Below are positions 54,725 to 64,000 of a stretch of 64,000 nucleotides of DNA, piece by piece. The notes under the pieces were generated by a model. It was not told the origin of the DNA and did not search any database. It saw only the letters and a list, made by a program, of their open reading frames with translations. The position numbers and the translations under genes are program-made. This DNA comes from Lates calcarifer (Eukaryota; Chordata; Actinopteri; Centropomidae). Position 1 is the stretch's first letter. Each line of letters starts with the position of its first letter. Where the stretch lies: assembly GCF_001640805.2 (NCBI RefSeq), contig NC_066843.1:6779621-6843620 (forward strand), written 5' to 3'.

Positions 54725-56595
54725 AATACATTAATACATACATGTCACTGGAAGTCAAGCACCATGCTCTCAGTTTAGATATATGAAAATGCTAAATCAC
54801 TTAAAGTGGAGGTGAGATTCACAAATTATGAAAAGGACCGCATTGCAGTTATAGTCAAAATTATACCTTCTCAGTATAGAAAGTAAAGCCCCTTACCCTC
54901 ACGAAGCCATGAATTTTATATCCTCAGTAATATGGAATCCTCGAATTACCTGAACACAGAGACCTGAGTACAAAAAGTGAACACAAGCAAGGGAGCTATA
55001 ACCAAAAATGTCCTTGTGAAAGTATGTACACTAAAGGTAAGGAACACTGACAGCCATTAAGTGCAGGGAAAATACAAAACATAAAAAGTCCTGCCAACTC
55101 TTTCAAAAAATAATGGAGCTATCAGCTGTAATGACATGGCCTCTGCAGCGGGAGACTCAGGGAATATTCAATCTGAAGGCTATAAAAGAGCATTGTCAAC
55201 CCTGTTAACAGCCGACCCCTAAAAGCAATGTCTGGTTACATGTTAGGACTTAACCGGTGGAAGCACTTCCTCTGTGCACTCCATCTACCCCAAGGAGATT
55301 GAGTGTGAAGATAATGCACCAAGAAAGATGTCATAGTCACAGCTTAGGCCTCCCCTCCCATACCAATGTAGTCGTACTCTGGAGGCATCAACAAGGTGTA
55401 GGGACAAGAAAGTGATAAATCTAATACACGCTGACTGAAAGCTCACAGAGTCAGATGCTGTTATGGGAGATTTTTTTTTTTCCTTTTTCTTCTTTTTTTA
55501 ACATTGGTTGAATAAGTGGTGTATGCTCCCTCAGGCTCAAGAAGAAACAGAGTTCTTTATTCCATCTTTTCCACCTTGAAAAACTGTACTTGCCCGTCAA
55601 TGATCGCAGATGTCAGTAAAATTGCACCAAAGGCTCCTCGCAGTGGAGCATGTTGTGCAGCCTCACCCCGATGACCTTGTGTGACTGAAGAGAGTAAAAT
55701 GTCATAAGTATGGATTGTAATATGTTTTTGACAGGGTTAATTTCATGTGGTCACATGGGAAATGGAGATGTCAGCACGCTGTTGTCAAGCTATAATGTAA
55801 ACAGATATTTTACATGGCTGTCAAACCAGGCCTGACGTCAGGAGACCGCGAGAGAGCAGTTGCCTCAGGATCTCATCTCTGTTATTAGATTTCCAACAAA
55901 TACGTGAGTGTTTCATACAAAAAGAAAACCTAGAAAATAATCTTACAACAAAATGCATTAGTCTGGAAGAATAAATACAGTCAGTTGCAGGGTTTAAATG
56001 AAGACAAAATAACAAGTCAGAAATTATGTGAACAATACTCCTCTATTGTTTAGCGTAGACAGAGCTGTTATAGAATATTTGCTGGGCTTTGTGTGCGCCC
56101 TGCATGGTGATTGTGTCTTCACATTAGCAATCAGAGCTATGTACTTTAAGGGTGACAGTAATGAATTACTTGCTCTTTATGGACAGCAGGGCACCTGGAT
56201 AAGTGAGGGCTTTTCCTGTGTATTACTCTGTTTTAAGATGTGCACTTTCACATTACTGTGACACCAACAATCTCCTGCTGATTAACAACAGCCATCAGTT
56301 ACAACTAACACTTGTAACTGAAGATAATTATTAGTTGAGTGTTTTTTGTTAAAACACTTGATGGATTTTTGTTGTGACATCTTAGCAGTTCTGAGACAAT
56401 CTGCTTGAAATCTCAGTTAACAAATCCTTTTAAAAAATTGGTGCACAATTTATCCATTCTGTTTAGAAACAGCCCTCTTTAATGTTGAAAAAATTGTTAG
56501 AATGCTTAGAGTATTAAATGTTATGGTATAGATACAAGTGTGTTAAAACAGTTGTCACATTATTGGCATTTAATGATATTTAAAGCAACTTCTTT
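54725..56595. other. Non-coding stretch, no gene seen
   Basis: Unique sequence. A pyrimidine run lies at 55471-55500. The part 55130-55300 and the patch around 55830-55880 contain CpGs but no other sign of function. The frames at 55821-56015 (-) and 56028-56261 (+) have no family resemblance. Confidence 0.5.
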
Positions 56596-56599
56596 TTTG

Positions 56600-56950
56600 C
56601 CATGTATGGGCACTGGCTCAGGCTGTGAAAACACTGGTTATCAGCTTATAAAGTTGTTACAGCTAATGTCTTAGCAAACAAGTGCCTATTTACAGACATG
56701 AAGACATGGAGCAACACTAGCCTTCATTTGAAGTCATGTTACTGGCATCTTGATGAATCCAAATCCAATGTTTACTCTCCTTTTACCTCCTTTTCCTATT
56801 TTTCCCTCTCCATCAACTCTGGCTCTTTAGCTGTAATAGCGTTATTTATATTACCTAGCTAGATGCTAACTTTGTCCGCTGTTCGTTGCTGGGCAGGTAA
56901 CATAAAGTCTGAAAACAGCTGCCTGCTGCTGCTGGTTTTGATGAGAGCAT
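56600..56950 (-). repeat. Teleost interspersed repeat, copy 2 of family 'CTAGCAACTAGCTAAC'
   Basis: Read on the minus strand: 'ctgcccagcaacgaacagcg', 'gacaaagttagcatctagct', 'agctaaagagccagagttga', 'tggagaggg', 'acattggattt', 'gtaaataggcacttgtttgc', 'taagacattagctgtaac'. This follows the order of the copy at 14736-15105. It also retains 'aacataaagtctgaaaacag' and 'ctgcctgctgctgctggt', which belong to the longer form of the family as I remember it. Confidence 0.7.
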
Positions 56951-56954
56951 GGAG

Positions 56955-57895
56955 AGTTAACCAAAACAGTGAAGTTGCCAGCCCGAAAACCAAAACAATG
57001 ACCTGAAAGGTGTTAACATGCTCAGTAAAACTAATAGGAATTGAAGAGTTGTATAATAATTCTTTTTGGGTTCAACACTTTGAGTGACACAGTGACAGCA
57101 GAAACAAACCAAACAATCATAATTAATCAGGTGCTTGTATATTTATTTTTTATTTTTTGAGATAATCATTTTCCATACTGCTCATCACTGTCTTAGTTTT
57201 TCCTTTACAGTAACAAACACTATGTGAAAAATATGAAGTACAGCCGATATCATCTCAACAGCCCCGAACAAGTGGAAGCTATAAAGCTTTTATACTCAAT
57301 GGTAACTATAACAACACCCTCAGCACTTTCACCTCCTCTGGAACTACACTTGAGAGCCACTTTGAGTACACACCCCACTGAGCTGGTTCCAACCTTGGAG
57401 TCAAAAGGGAATATGCAGCTTCCTGCAAGATACACACTGGAGGTCATGAATATGGAAATCAAGGCCACCTTCAAGTTTTAATATGCGGACCCAGGGATAA
57501 ACTTGGATAATTTTGCATTCTTTTTATGGACCCAAAACTCTGCAACATCTGATATTTCCAGATGTTCTTTCCAATTGCTAAACTGAAATATGCATGCTGA
57601 TAAATACTGAGGACAGGTAATAGGATGAATATTTTAAGTAAAACAAAAATAATAAACAAAACTGCACTCTCAATTTTTTATTGCATTGTGATGGACAATA
57701 AAGTCCTGAATGTGAATCCACACAGTGCTGTCACACACAGAGGCTGGTTGAATTTTAACACATCAACAAAAGAAGCAGCACTATCAAGGCTCACGAAGGG
57801 AGCCGAGACATGATTTTTATGTGCTGGATTTAACATTCAGTGCATCCATAGCACACGGATATGACTCGGATCACTGAGGTGTGCTGCCATGTGTC
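56955..57895. other. Non-coding stretch; open frame at 57224-57481 unassigned
   Basis: The frame 57224-57481 (85 codons, +) overlaps a minus frame of 74 codons; neither resembles a known family. The segment 57320-57480 is more GC-balanced than its surroundings and could be a repeat fragment. The remainder is AT-rich. Confidence 0.4.
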
Positions 57896-57900
57896 CTCTA

Positions 57901-58073
57901 AGCCGGTGGTGTCCAGTGCTGTGCCCTGGAAGATATGTGGGTTTAAAATTCTAGCCAAATTCAACACCAGCTGATTTGTTCCTCTCTGTCTGGTTGAATG
58001 GTATGCCAATTATTAAAATTAGTGGGTGAGGTTTGATTGGATTGAAACCCAGCACACTCCACCGCTGGCAGGG
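57901..58073. mobile_element. hAT-like MITE with imperfect terminal inverted repeats
   Basis: The left end AGCCGGTGGTGTCCAGTGCT and the right end read on the minus strand, GCCAGCGGTGGAGTGTGCTG, agree over most of 20 positions. Inside is 'attcaacaccagctgatttg', 'gttgaatggtatgccaatta', and 'ttgattggattgaaacccag', the layout of a widespread fish element in the 'GTGGTGTCCAGT..TG' group. About 170 bp, non-coding. No certain target-site duplication was found. Confidence 0.6.
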
Positions 58074-58079
58074 AGCATT

Positions 58080-58985
58080 TTTGTGAATGGTGTCCTGCAG
58101 AGCCAGATTGCACAGCAGACACCCTCCTATCAGCTAAACAGGGAGTCCAGGAATGTTGTAACATTATACTCCATCATGTCCATCATTTTTAAGCATAGTG
58201 AACAGATGCAACACACATTTCAGAAATTCAGTCTATTTTAGACATGCATTGTGCATATATAAATGTTACAGTTTTGATCCAGTTAAAGTCCAGAGTAAAT
58301 GTTTCAAATTGAATCTCCTTGCACTTTCATTTTAAACACAACTGAACTAAAAAGATACTGTGCAATAACAGCAGACAGGGATGTGCTAAAACTGTACAGA
58401 ACTCATTCCATGTGATCTGCAGGCTGAATAATTTAGTGTTTTTTGGACTGAAGACCTTTTTCCCTCAAAAATTGTCTGAGCCTCTGATGTAATAGTATTT
58501 AAGGACTGACAGAATATGATGGATGCTATCTCTAATTGAGACTTTATCTGTTTCCTCGCCGGCTCAACAAAATGACCCAGAAATGACAACTACTTTCGCT
58601 TCAATCGGCCTGCTTGAATCCCAGAAAACGTCCTTAAAAAAAAAAAAAAACATTTGTTTAAAAATCACTTCAGTCGAGTTTCCTTCCTCCACTACTTTTC
58701 AGAAAGTTCCCTCTGTGATATCTGTGCCCTGTGATAAAATGTTGTGTTTAACTTGTGTGAAAATGAAAATGATAATTATCACCCTCACTGTTTTTTTCAC
58801 AGCTTGTTTTTTTTTTTTTTAAATTTAAATTGACACTTGCTAATAGTAAACACATGCATAAATGCCTAAATAACCAGGCACCACGTTGGGAGTGTGATCT
58901 CAGGGTTTCTTCCACAGTTACTTGGTATGTGTCTTTGGGGGACTCTAGGATGCCCTTTAGTAAATCCTTAGGAGATCAATATGCT
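58080..58985. other. Non-coding stretch with A and T runs
   Basis: A run at 58635-58650 and T run at 58807-58821. Frames through here (for example 58523-58822, +) are crossed by these runs and are unremarkable. Confidence 0.5.
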
Positions 58986-58989
58986 TACC

Positions 58990-59225
58990 CACAGAATTCA
59001 AAATGGATCATGACTTAAATCATTTTAAACTCAAGTTGAAACAGTTTTTAAAGTCATGTAGTCATGAATGATTTGGTTCCATTGCCTTCTATTTTCTCAT
59101 CGGTTTTGCGTTGTGTTTGTATTGTCTGACTGAGTTTTGTGTATTTGTATAAAGGCCCACCCATAGAGATAGGCGTCGCTAACTAGCTAAGGCTATAATT
59201 GCTGTGCTATTTGCCACTGGTCCAT
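58990..59225 (+). mobile_element. Possible LINE or other retroelement 3' relic
   Basis: A conceptual reading with stops gives DLNHFKLKLKQFLK near 59010-59055. It is followed by a non-coding tail with 'cccatagagataggcgtcgc' and 'taactagctaaggctataat', phrases I associate with 3' ends of fish non-LTR elements. The frame is interrupted and the assignment is tentative; it may be chance. Confidence 0.25.
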
Positions 59226-59229
59226 GCTT

Positions 59230-60785
59230 TACAGTCAGTGGTGTAGCACAAAAGTCTGGGCCCCGACCATATGCTGCCCCATATGCCCCTTCCCCTTTTA
59301 ACACATCCATTGTCATGCCTGTACAAATAAGGGAATCAGCAACTAAACACATGCATCTGTAGTGATTAGGAGGGTTTATAAGGCATTTAAGAAAGTCTGC
59401 CTGATCTGAAATCTCAGCATATTTCAGCCCTCTTCTCTCAACATGCTGTGATTACTGTGTGAAGCTTTCACTGTGAAGATTTCAAGCATTATTGCCAGTT
59501 TTTATGGTTTCATTAAACACTGGACATAAGACAAAGGTGGAAAAACATCTTACGCTGGCCTTTCTCTGAACTGTACTAGAACTGGACTTTTTTCAGAATA
59601 AAGGTGAATTAGTGTCAGCCAGAACACAGAAGCACAATAAAACTTAAAGGCACAAGCCAAATATGTACAGAAAATATAATCCAAATATTAAAACTGAAAA
59701 CACAGGATTAGAACCTGCTGTGTCTCACAAATTGACTGTGATGTTAAATAATACATTACATCGATATAAGAAGATGGTGATGATGAACCTGCAGCTGATC
59801 AGAAGCTGCATACCAATATTAAACCACTGTGAAACACTGCTTTGTATACAGACTTTTGTATACAGCAGCTTTACATCTACTCTCTCATTCTATCATACCT
59901 GATATGAATTCTTTTGGAATAACACGATTGGTTCAAAGAAGTCCTGTGCATCAGCCAATTACTGCACTGATTTTGATGATCAGCAGATAAAAATAAGCTT
60001 TTAGTTCCAGGCTTTTAAAGCTTTTAAGACTTTTTCCACTATTCTACTAACCCTGGCCCTTACTTCTACACCTCTGTATACAGTATATAATTGGCTCCTT
60101 TCATTTTGCAAGATTTGAACAATCATCTGGTGTAATTTTAGTTCATTAATATACAGGCTTGACAAACAAAACCTCTGAAAATTTGAACCATGAATCTTCC
60201 TGTATGGTTATAACTTTGTACTGGATACTGAATGCCTTCTTCATCCAATGTTTTTATGCTTCCCTATCTACCTGTTATATTGAAGCATTGGTATTCTTTC
60301 ATTCAGTGTAATATTACAGACCATGCAGTACACACCATTGTGTACATGATAAAAGATTAAGACATGCATCATGTAGGCACTAAGCAATGCTCACAGTCAA
60401 AAGGAGAGTACTGCTTTTCCAGTTATGAGTCACAAAGGCTGTTTACAGGATGTTATTGACACACGAAAATTAAATGAATTAGGGTCATACCTAACTGTGT
60501 TAATATTTTACACACTCCAAAGACATGTGCACCTGGTTTAGTGAACTGTATTAAAGGTGCTCTCTGGAATACATACACAATTTCAAGTTTTGTCTTGGTG
60601 AGAGATAACTTGTTAAGATATTTAAATGGCTTGCTTGTACAAAGGCGCTTTTAGGCATCCTCATACAATGAGCACATAATGCTTAGATAGAAAAAGCTTT
60701 TGCTGGAACATTTAATAAACACTTTATATTTCTAGCTGCAAGAGATCATTTTAACTGGTGCTGATATGAAAATCTTGTCTTATTA
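59230..60785. other. Non-coding stretch, no gene seen
   Basis: Unique AT-rich sequence. The plus frame at 59663-59902 has no recognisable domain. Confidence 0.5.
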
Positions 60786-60789
60786 ATTG

Positions 60790-61210
60790 TGGCTTTTCAT
60801 TTTGGTCCGGGTCATTTGAATTCACAGGGTATTGTTGCTGTGATGCTAAGAGTCAAAGATAATGAAAAACTTGATGCGTAGCTCTGCCCAGATCCTTGGA
60901 GTTATGATTTCAATTGCTATGCACAACTTGATTTTCAAGGTCTGGAGTCTTTCTTGAATGAATGCTTGGAATCTGGCTCTAGGGGTTAACAAGGAGGCTC
61001 CATACACTGTTTAACAATTCAGCCCATGCTCACCCCACGTGACGGTGCATGCAATAGGGCCTGCACTTGTTTATATCTCTGGATAAAGCATCCCACTGGC
61101 CGCAAATTAAGCATTCAGGCTTGGCAGCCTTGTTGTGCTCCAGTATGACGTGTTTAGAGTACCAAATCTGACTCTGTGCACTAGGTACACCACAATCTTG
61201 TTTGGGAGCT
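60790..61210. promoter_or_regulatory. Possible conserved non-coding element
   Basis: Non-repetitive block with CpGs and mixed composition ('tggtccgggtcatttgaatt', 'ttgatgcgtagc', 'ccccacgtgacggtgcatgc', 'ctggccgcaaattaag', 'atgacgtg'), including an E-box CACGTG at about 61037. No long frame; no repeat recognised. Weak call. Confidence 0.25.
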
Positions 61211-61214
61211 TCAT

Positions 61215-61925
61215 AAGTTCTGAAAATGTCATATCCTTTGAAATGACCTCAATACACAGGATTCACACTTGATATAGAGATAAACTCATCCTTTTCTTTA
61301 AATAGAAATACTTTTGTGGGGTTTGTTGGTTGGGAGCCATAACAAATTAGAGGTTTGTCACACAACAAGATAAGAGTTGGTAAATGTAGAGAAAAATATC
61401 GATTCTTCTAGATTATAAATAGCATAAATGTCAAGTTAATCAGACAGCAGGAGAAAAATCGCTTTATGTGTGTGGTCCAATGTTGAAATCCCCAATCGGA
61501 AGAGAAAAATTAAAATTAAACAACATTAATCCTGTTTCTAAGTTTAAAAGTAACCCAAAACACTAAGTCAGTTATCAATGCTGGCCTATCCAAATTAACT
61601 AATGATGGATATAAATTCACAAAATAACTGCTCATTCATACTCACTCTGAGAATTCAGCTCGCTAGGACAGAAATGTCAGCAGGGGGATGCAGATCAATG
61701 AAATGAAGAGAGCCTCTCAAATACATTTCTGTGATATTTTCCCCAGTCATTCTCAAAACTAGCCCAGATGGAATCATTTGCCATCAGTCAAGAGCAAAAT
61801 TGAACAGCTTTGAGTCATTTTAAAATTCACCATATGAGCCAATTTATTCCAAACTAGCATCCTCTATCATCTGTCCTGATGAAAAACTACATATAATAAT
61901 GTTTTTCTTATATATGATGTTGATG
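61215..61925. other. AT-rich non-coding stretch, no gene seen
   Basis: Nothing recognised beyond ordinary unique sequence. Confidence 0.5.
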
Positions 61926-61927
61926 TA

Positions 61928-61950
61928 AAAAATAAATAAATAAATAAAAA
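61928..61950. repeat. (AAAT)n short tandem
   Basis: About five AAAT units bounded by A runs. Confidence 0.9.
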
Positions 61951-61954
61951 GATA

Positions 61955-64000
61955 TGACATTCATAGGTCTATGATCCTGGAATGTGAAGAGCATTTTCTG
62001 CATATTCACATCTGCATCAACTCCAGGACCAGACATTCACTATGCTTTGAATTCAGTCTGGATGCATCAGTTCAACACATCCTTGCATTAGACACTTAAG
62101 TCCCCGACATATGTCACAGAGACATTAGAAAGCGTTCTTATTAGAGCAATTAATAGATCTTATCTCGTACTGACGACAGGGGAAAAGCCAGATCACTCAC
62201 TCTGGAGACAATTCCTCTGACGACATATTACATGCATAATTAAGCACAAGATCTCAGTTAAGTATGAAAGGTGAGTCTCTGAGGATGATACATACAAGAG
62301 GAGACATGTGTCCTTATATCGCATTTTTAGCATTAACTGTGGCTCTCTCTCCTATGCCCTGCATTTGGCACTGCAGGGCAATGTGGATGGAGAGACAAAC
62401 CATAGTGTGAACTGCTTTTCCTTTTGATTATGACTCCTCTCTTCAATTAAACTCCCTACATTTTGCACAGATCAATACAGAGGAGTCTATAAAAATGTCA
62501 ATACCTGAAGCATAGACTGTAGCTCCAGACAAGCTAGAGATAATGCAGCATCCCCCATGTGTGTTTGGCTAACAAGTTTCCCTCTTTGAACTCAATGCAG
62601 TCTTCCTTTGTGAAATACCAAAGCATTGATTAATCCATCTGTACTGATCTGAATTTTCTCTGAGTTGTGTTGCATCCCTTTGAAATATTCAAAGCAGAGC
62701 TCTTGGAATAACCATTATATGGACCTCTGCTCTCCTAGGGGCAAGCAATGAAAGTGGCTGCATACAAATTAAGTATCAGCAAAGCAAAGGGAGCACAGAG
62801 TGATTGAAACCACACTTGCATAATCATTCTTTTAGATAAAAAAGCAAGTCATTCATTGTAGAGAGGTTGTAGACAGAACTGATTGCTAAATTTAGAGTTG
62901 CTCAGGTATATTTGAGATATGTGTAATATATATAGTCATGGAAAGGTTAAATCTGTGAAAACAATGTATCACAGAATTTGAGGATCTATTAAATGTTCCT
63001 ACATGGGTTGACAATAATCCTTCTTCTTATGTTACATAAACCACTTAGAAACCCATTGGACTAGTTCAAAAATTCATTGTCACAAAGCTGAAAACAGGGT
63101 TAGTTTTCTTAGCTCATTAGGCTTTTTTTAGCTCATGAAAAGAAAGTTGTCAACAGTTGATAAGTTGATAATTTCGAGACGTGGTTTTCACAGGACAGTG
63201 ACAGCACTGCATGTACATTTATCTTGTGCACCCCAAAGGGATTACTGAGGGATTCAACCTGAATTTAAGAAAGATTTGTAAACTTAGCCTGTGGTGCACT
63301 TTGCAGTTGAAATGTAGCTACTAAAATGTGGAAATAGGATTCAAAAAGAAGCCAGAGTTAAATTAGTTGTAATTCGTATGGTTTCAGACCTGATTTGGTG
63401 ACATGTGTGATAAATGTAGTAACAGAAAGTGTGGTATGACAGCAAAAATGACTACCTTGTGGAATGCAACAGAAGAGAAACTTGTGTATGTGTTTACAGT
63501 GCAGCCAAACAAACACTGTGGGGGACCCTGCTACTGCCTATGAACAGTACAAATTGCCGACCATATATAGTATCTACAGTAGGGGTTTAATTTCATATAC
63601 TGGGTAGTATGAAACAGTACAGTATGTCCACGGTTGTGTGAAATGTGTCTTAACACCCAGTCATTGTTTTCTATGTTTGCCTGCACACAAATGGCATCTT
63701 GACGTCCATAATCGTGGGTTGACATGTATGAATTTGTTGATTTCTACACTATTACCCAGTGTAGAAGCACATTGACTCTCCAGAGAAGCAGCCATATTTT
63801 TCACATTTTTCTTGTCTTGCCAACTTCTTCTGTCTGTATGATGCATCCAACTTGTACTACAGGTGACAATGGATGTGAATCAAATGATACAATGCTGATA
63901 ATGTCTGTCCTCCTCTATTTATATGTTTCAGATCTGTCATCTTCTAATCCAATTGGTATAATCAGACATTTTTGTGTTGCAAGTTGGACACAACAACAAA
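61955..64000. other. Non-coding stretch to window end
   Basis: The part 62090-62260 holds CpGs ('ccccgacatatg', 'aaagcgttc', 'atctcgtactgacgacagg', 'ctgacgacat') and AATTA words and may be regulatory. Near 63565-63640, 'atactgggtagtatgaaaca' and 'gtacagtatg' look like a degraded teleost repeat with AGTATG words. Two minus frames at 63531-63846 overlap and look random. No gene seen. Confidence 0.4.

Noticed and set aside
57224..57481. 85-codon plus frame as an exon
   Set aside because: A comparable minus-strand frame overlaps it, no splice sites are convincing and no family is recognised.

Overview
This 64 kb window reads as non-coding DNA from a teleost fish, probably a spiny-rayed (percomorph) species. 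The reasons are an AT-rich base composition, long GT/CA microsatellites and, above all, many fragments of interspersed repeats recognised from teleost genomes. These include two internally deleted Tc1/mariner copies, a piggyBac-like and several hAT-like MITEs, a foldback element, LINE 3' ends, and the repeat carrying the phrase CCCCAGAGGATGAATCC. Family assignments come from memory of such repeats, not from a database search.

I found no convincing host protein-coding exon on either strand, and no rRNA, tRNA, CRISPR array or bacterial-type operon. Almost all open frames are short, lack recognisable domains and overlap other frames. The one clearly meaningful protein-like stretch (47781-48107, +) is the C-terminal end of a non-LTR retrotransposon reverse transcriptase, which is a transposon relic and not a host gene. 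The window is best described as a gene desert or a very large intron.

Layout: 0.2-0.8 kb holds an interspersed repeat, a MITE and a GT/GA microsatellite. 0.8-9.9 kb is mostly unique AT-rich sequence with a GC-richer block at 4.4-5.3 kb and a few repeats. 9.9-10.65 kb has a miRNA-sized hairpin and a CpG-retaining block. 13.7-16.1 kb has a hairpin, repeats and copy A of a duplicated non-coding block. 19.6-21.1 kb has an inverted repeat, an A/CA tract, a teleost repeat and another CpG-retaining block. 24.1-24.7 kb has a Tc1 remnant and a poly-A tract. 26.4-27.0 kb has two short perfect hairpins. 30.6-31.2 kb has a GC-richer block and a MITE. 36.4-36.9 kb has a foldback element next to another repeat. 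39.1-39.5 kb has the second Tc1 remnant. 43.5-43.8 kb has a further repeat. 47.8-48.3 kb has two LINE 3' ends. 53.4-53.7 kb carries copy B of the duplicated block. 54.4-58.1 kb holds second copies of two repeat families and a hAT-like MITE.

The strongest observation is a pair of similar non-coding blocks about 37.7 kb apart in the same orientation (15780-16041 and 53470-53725). A 64-base core aligns without gaps at 50 of 64 positions. A second 34-base block aligns at 26 of 34 positions, at nearly the same distance downstream. The pair is either an old local duplication of a cis-regulatory element or two relics of an unrecognised ancient repeat. Calls of possible regulatory sequence elsewhere rest only on base composition, CpG retention and absence of recognised repeats, and are weak.
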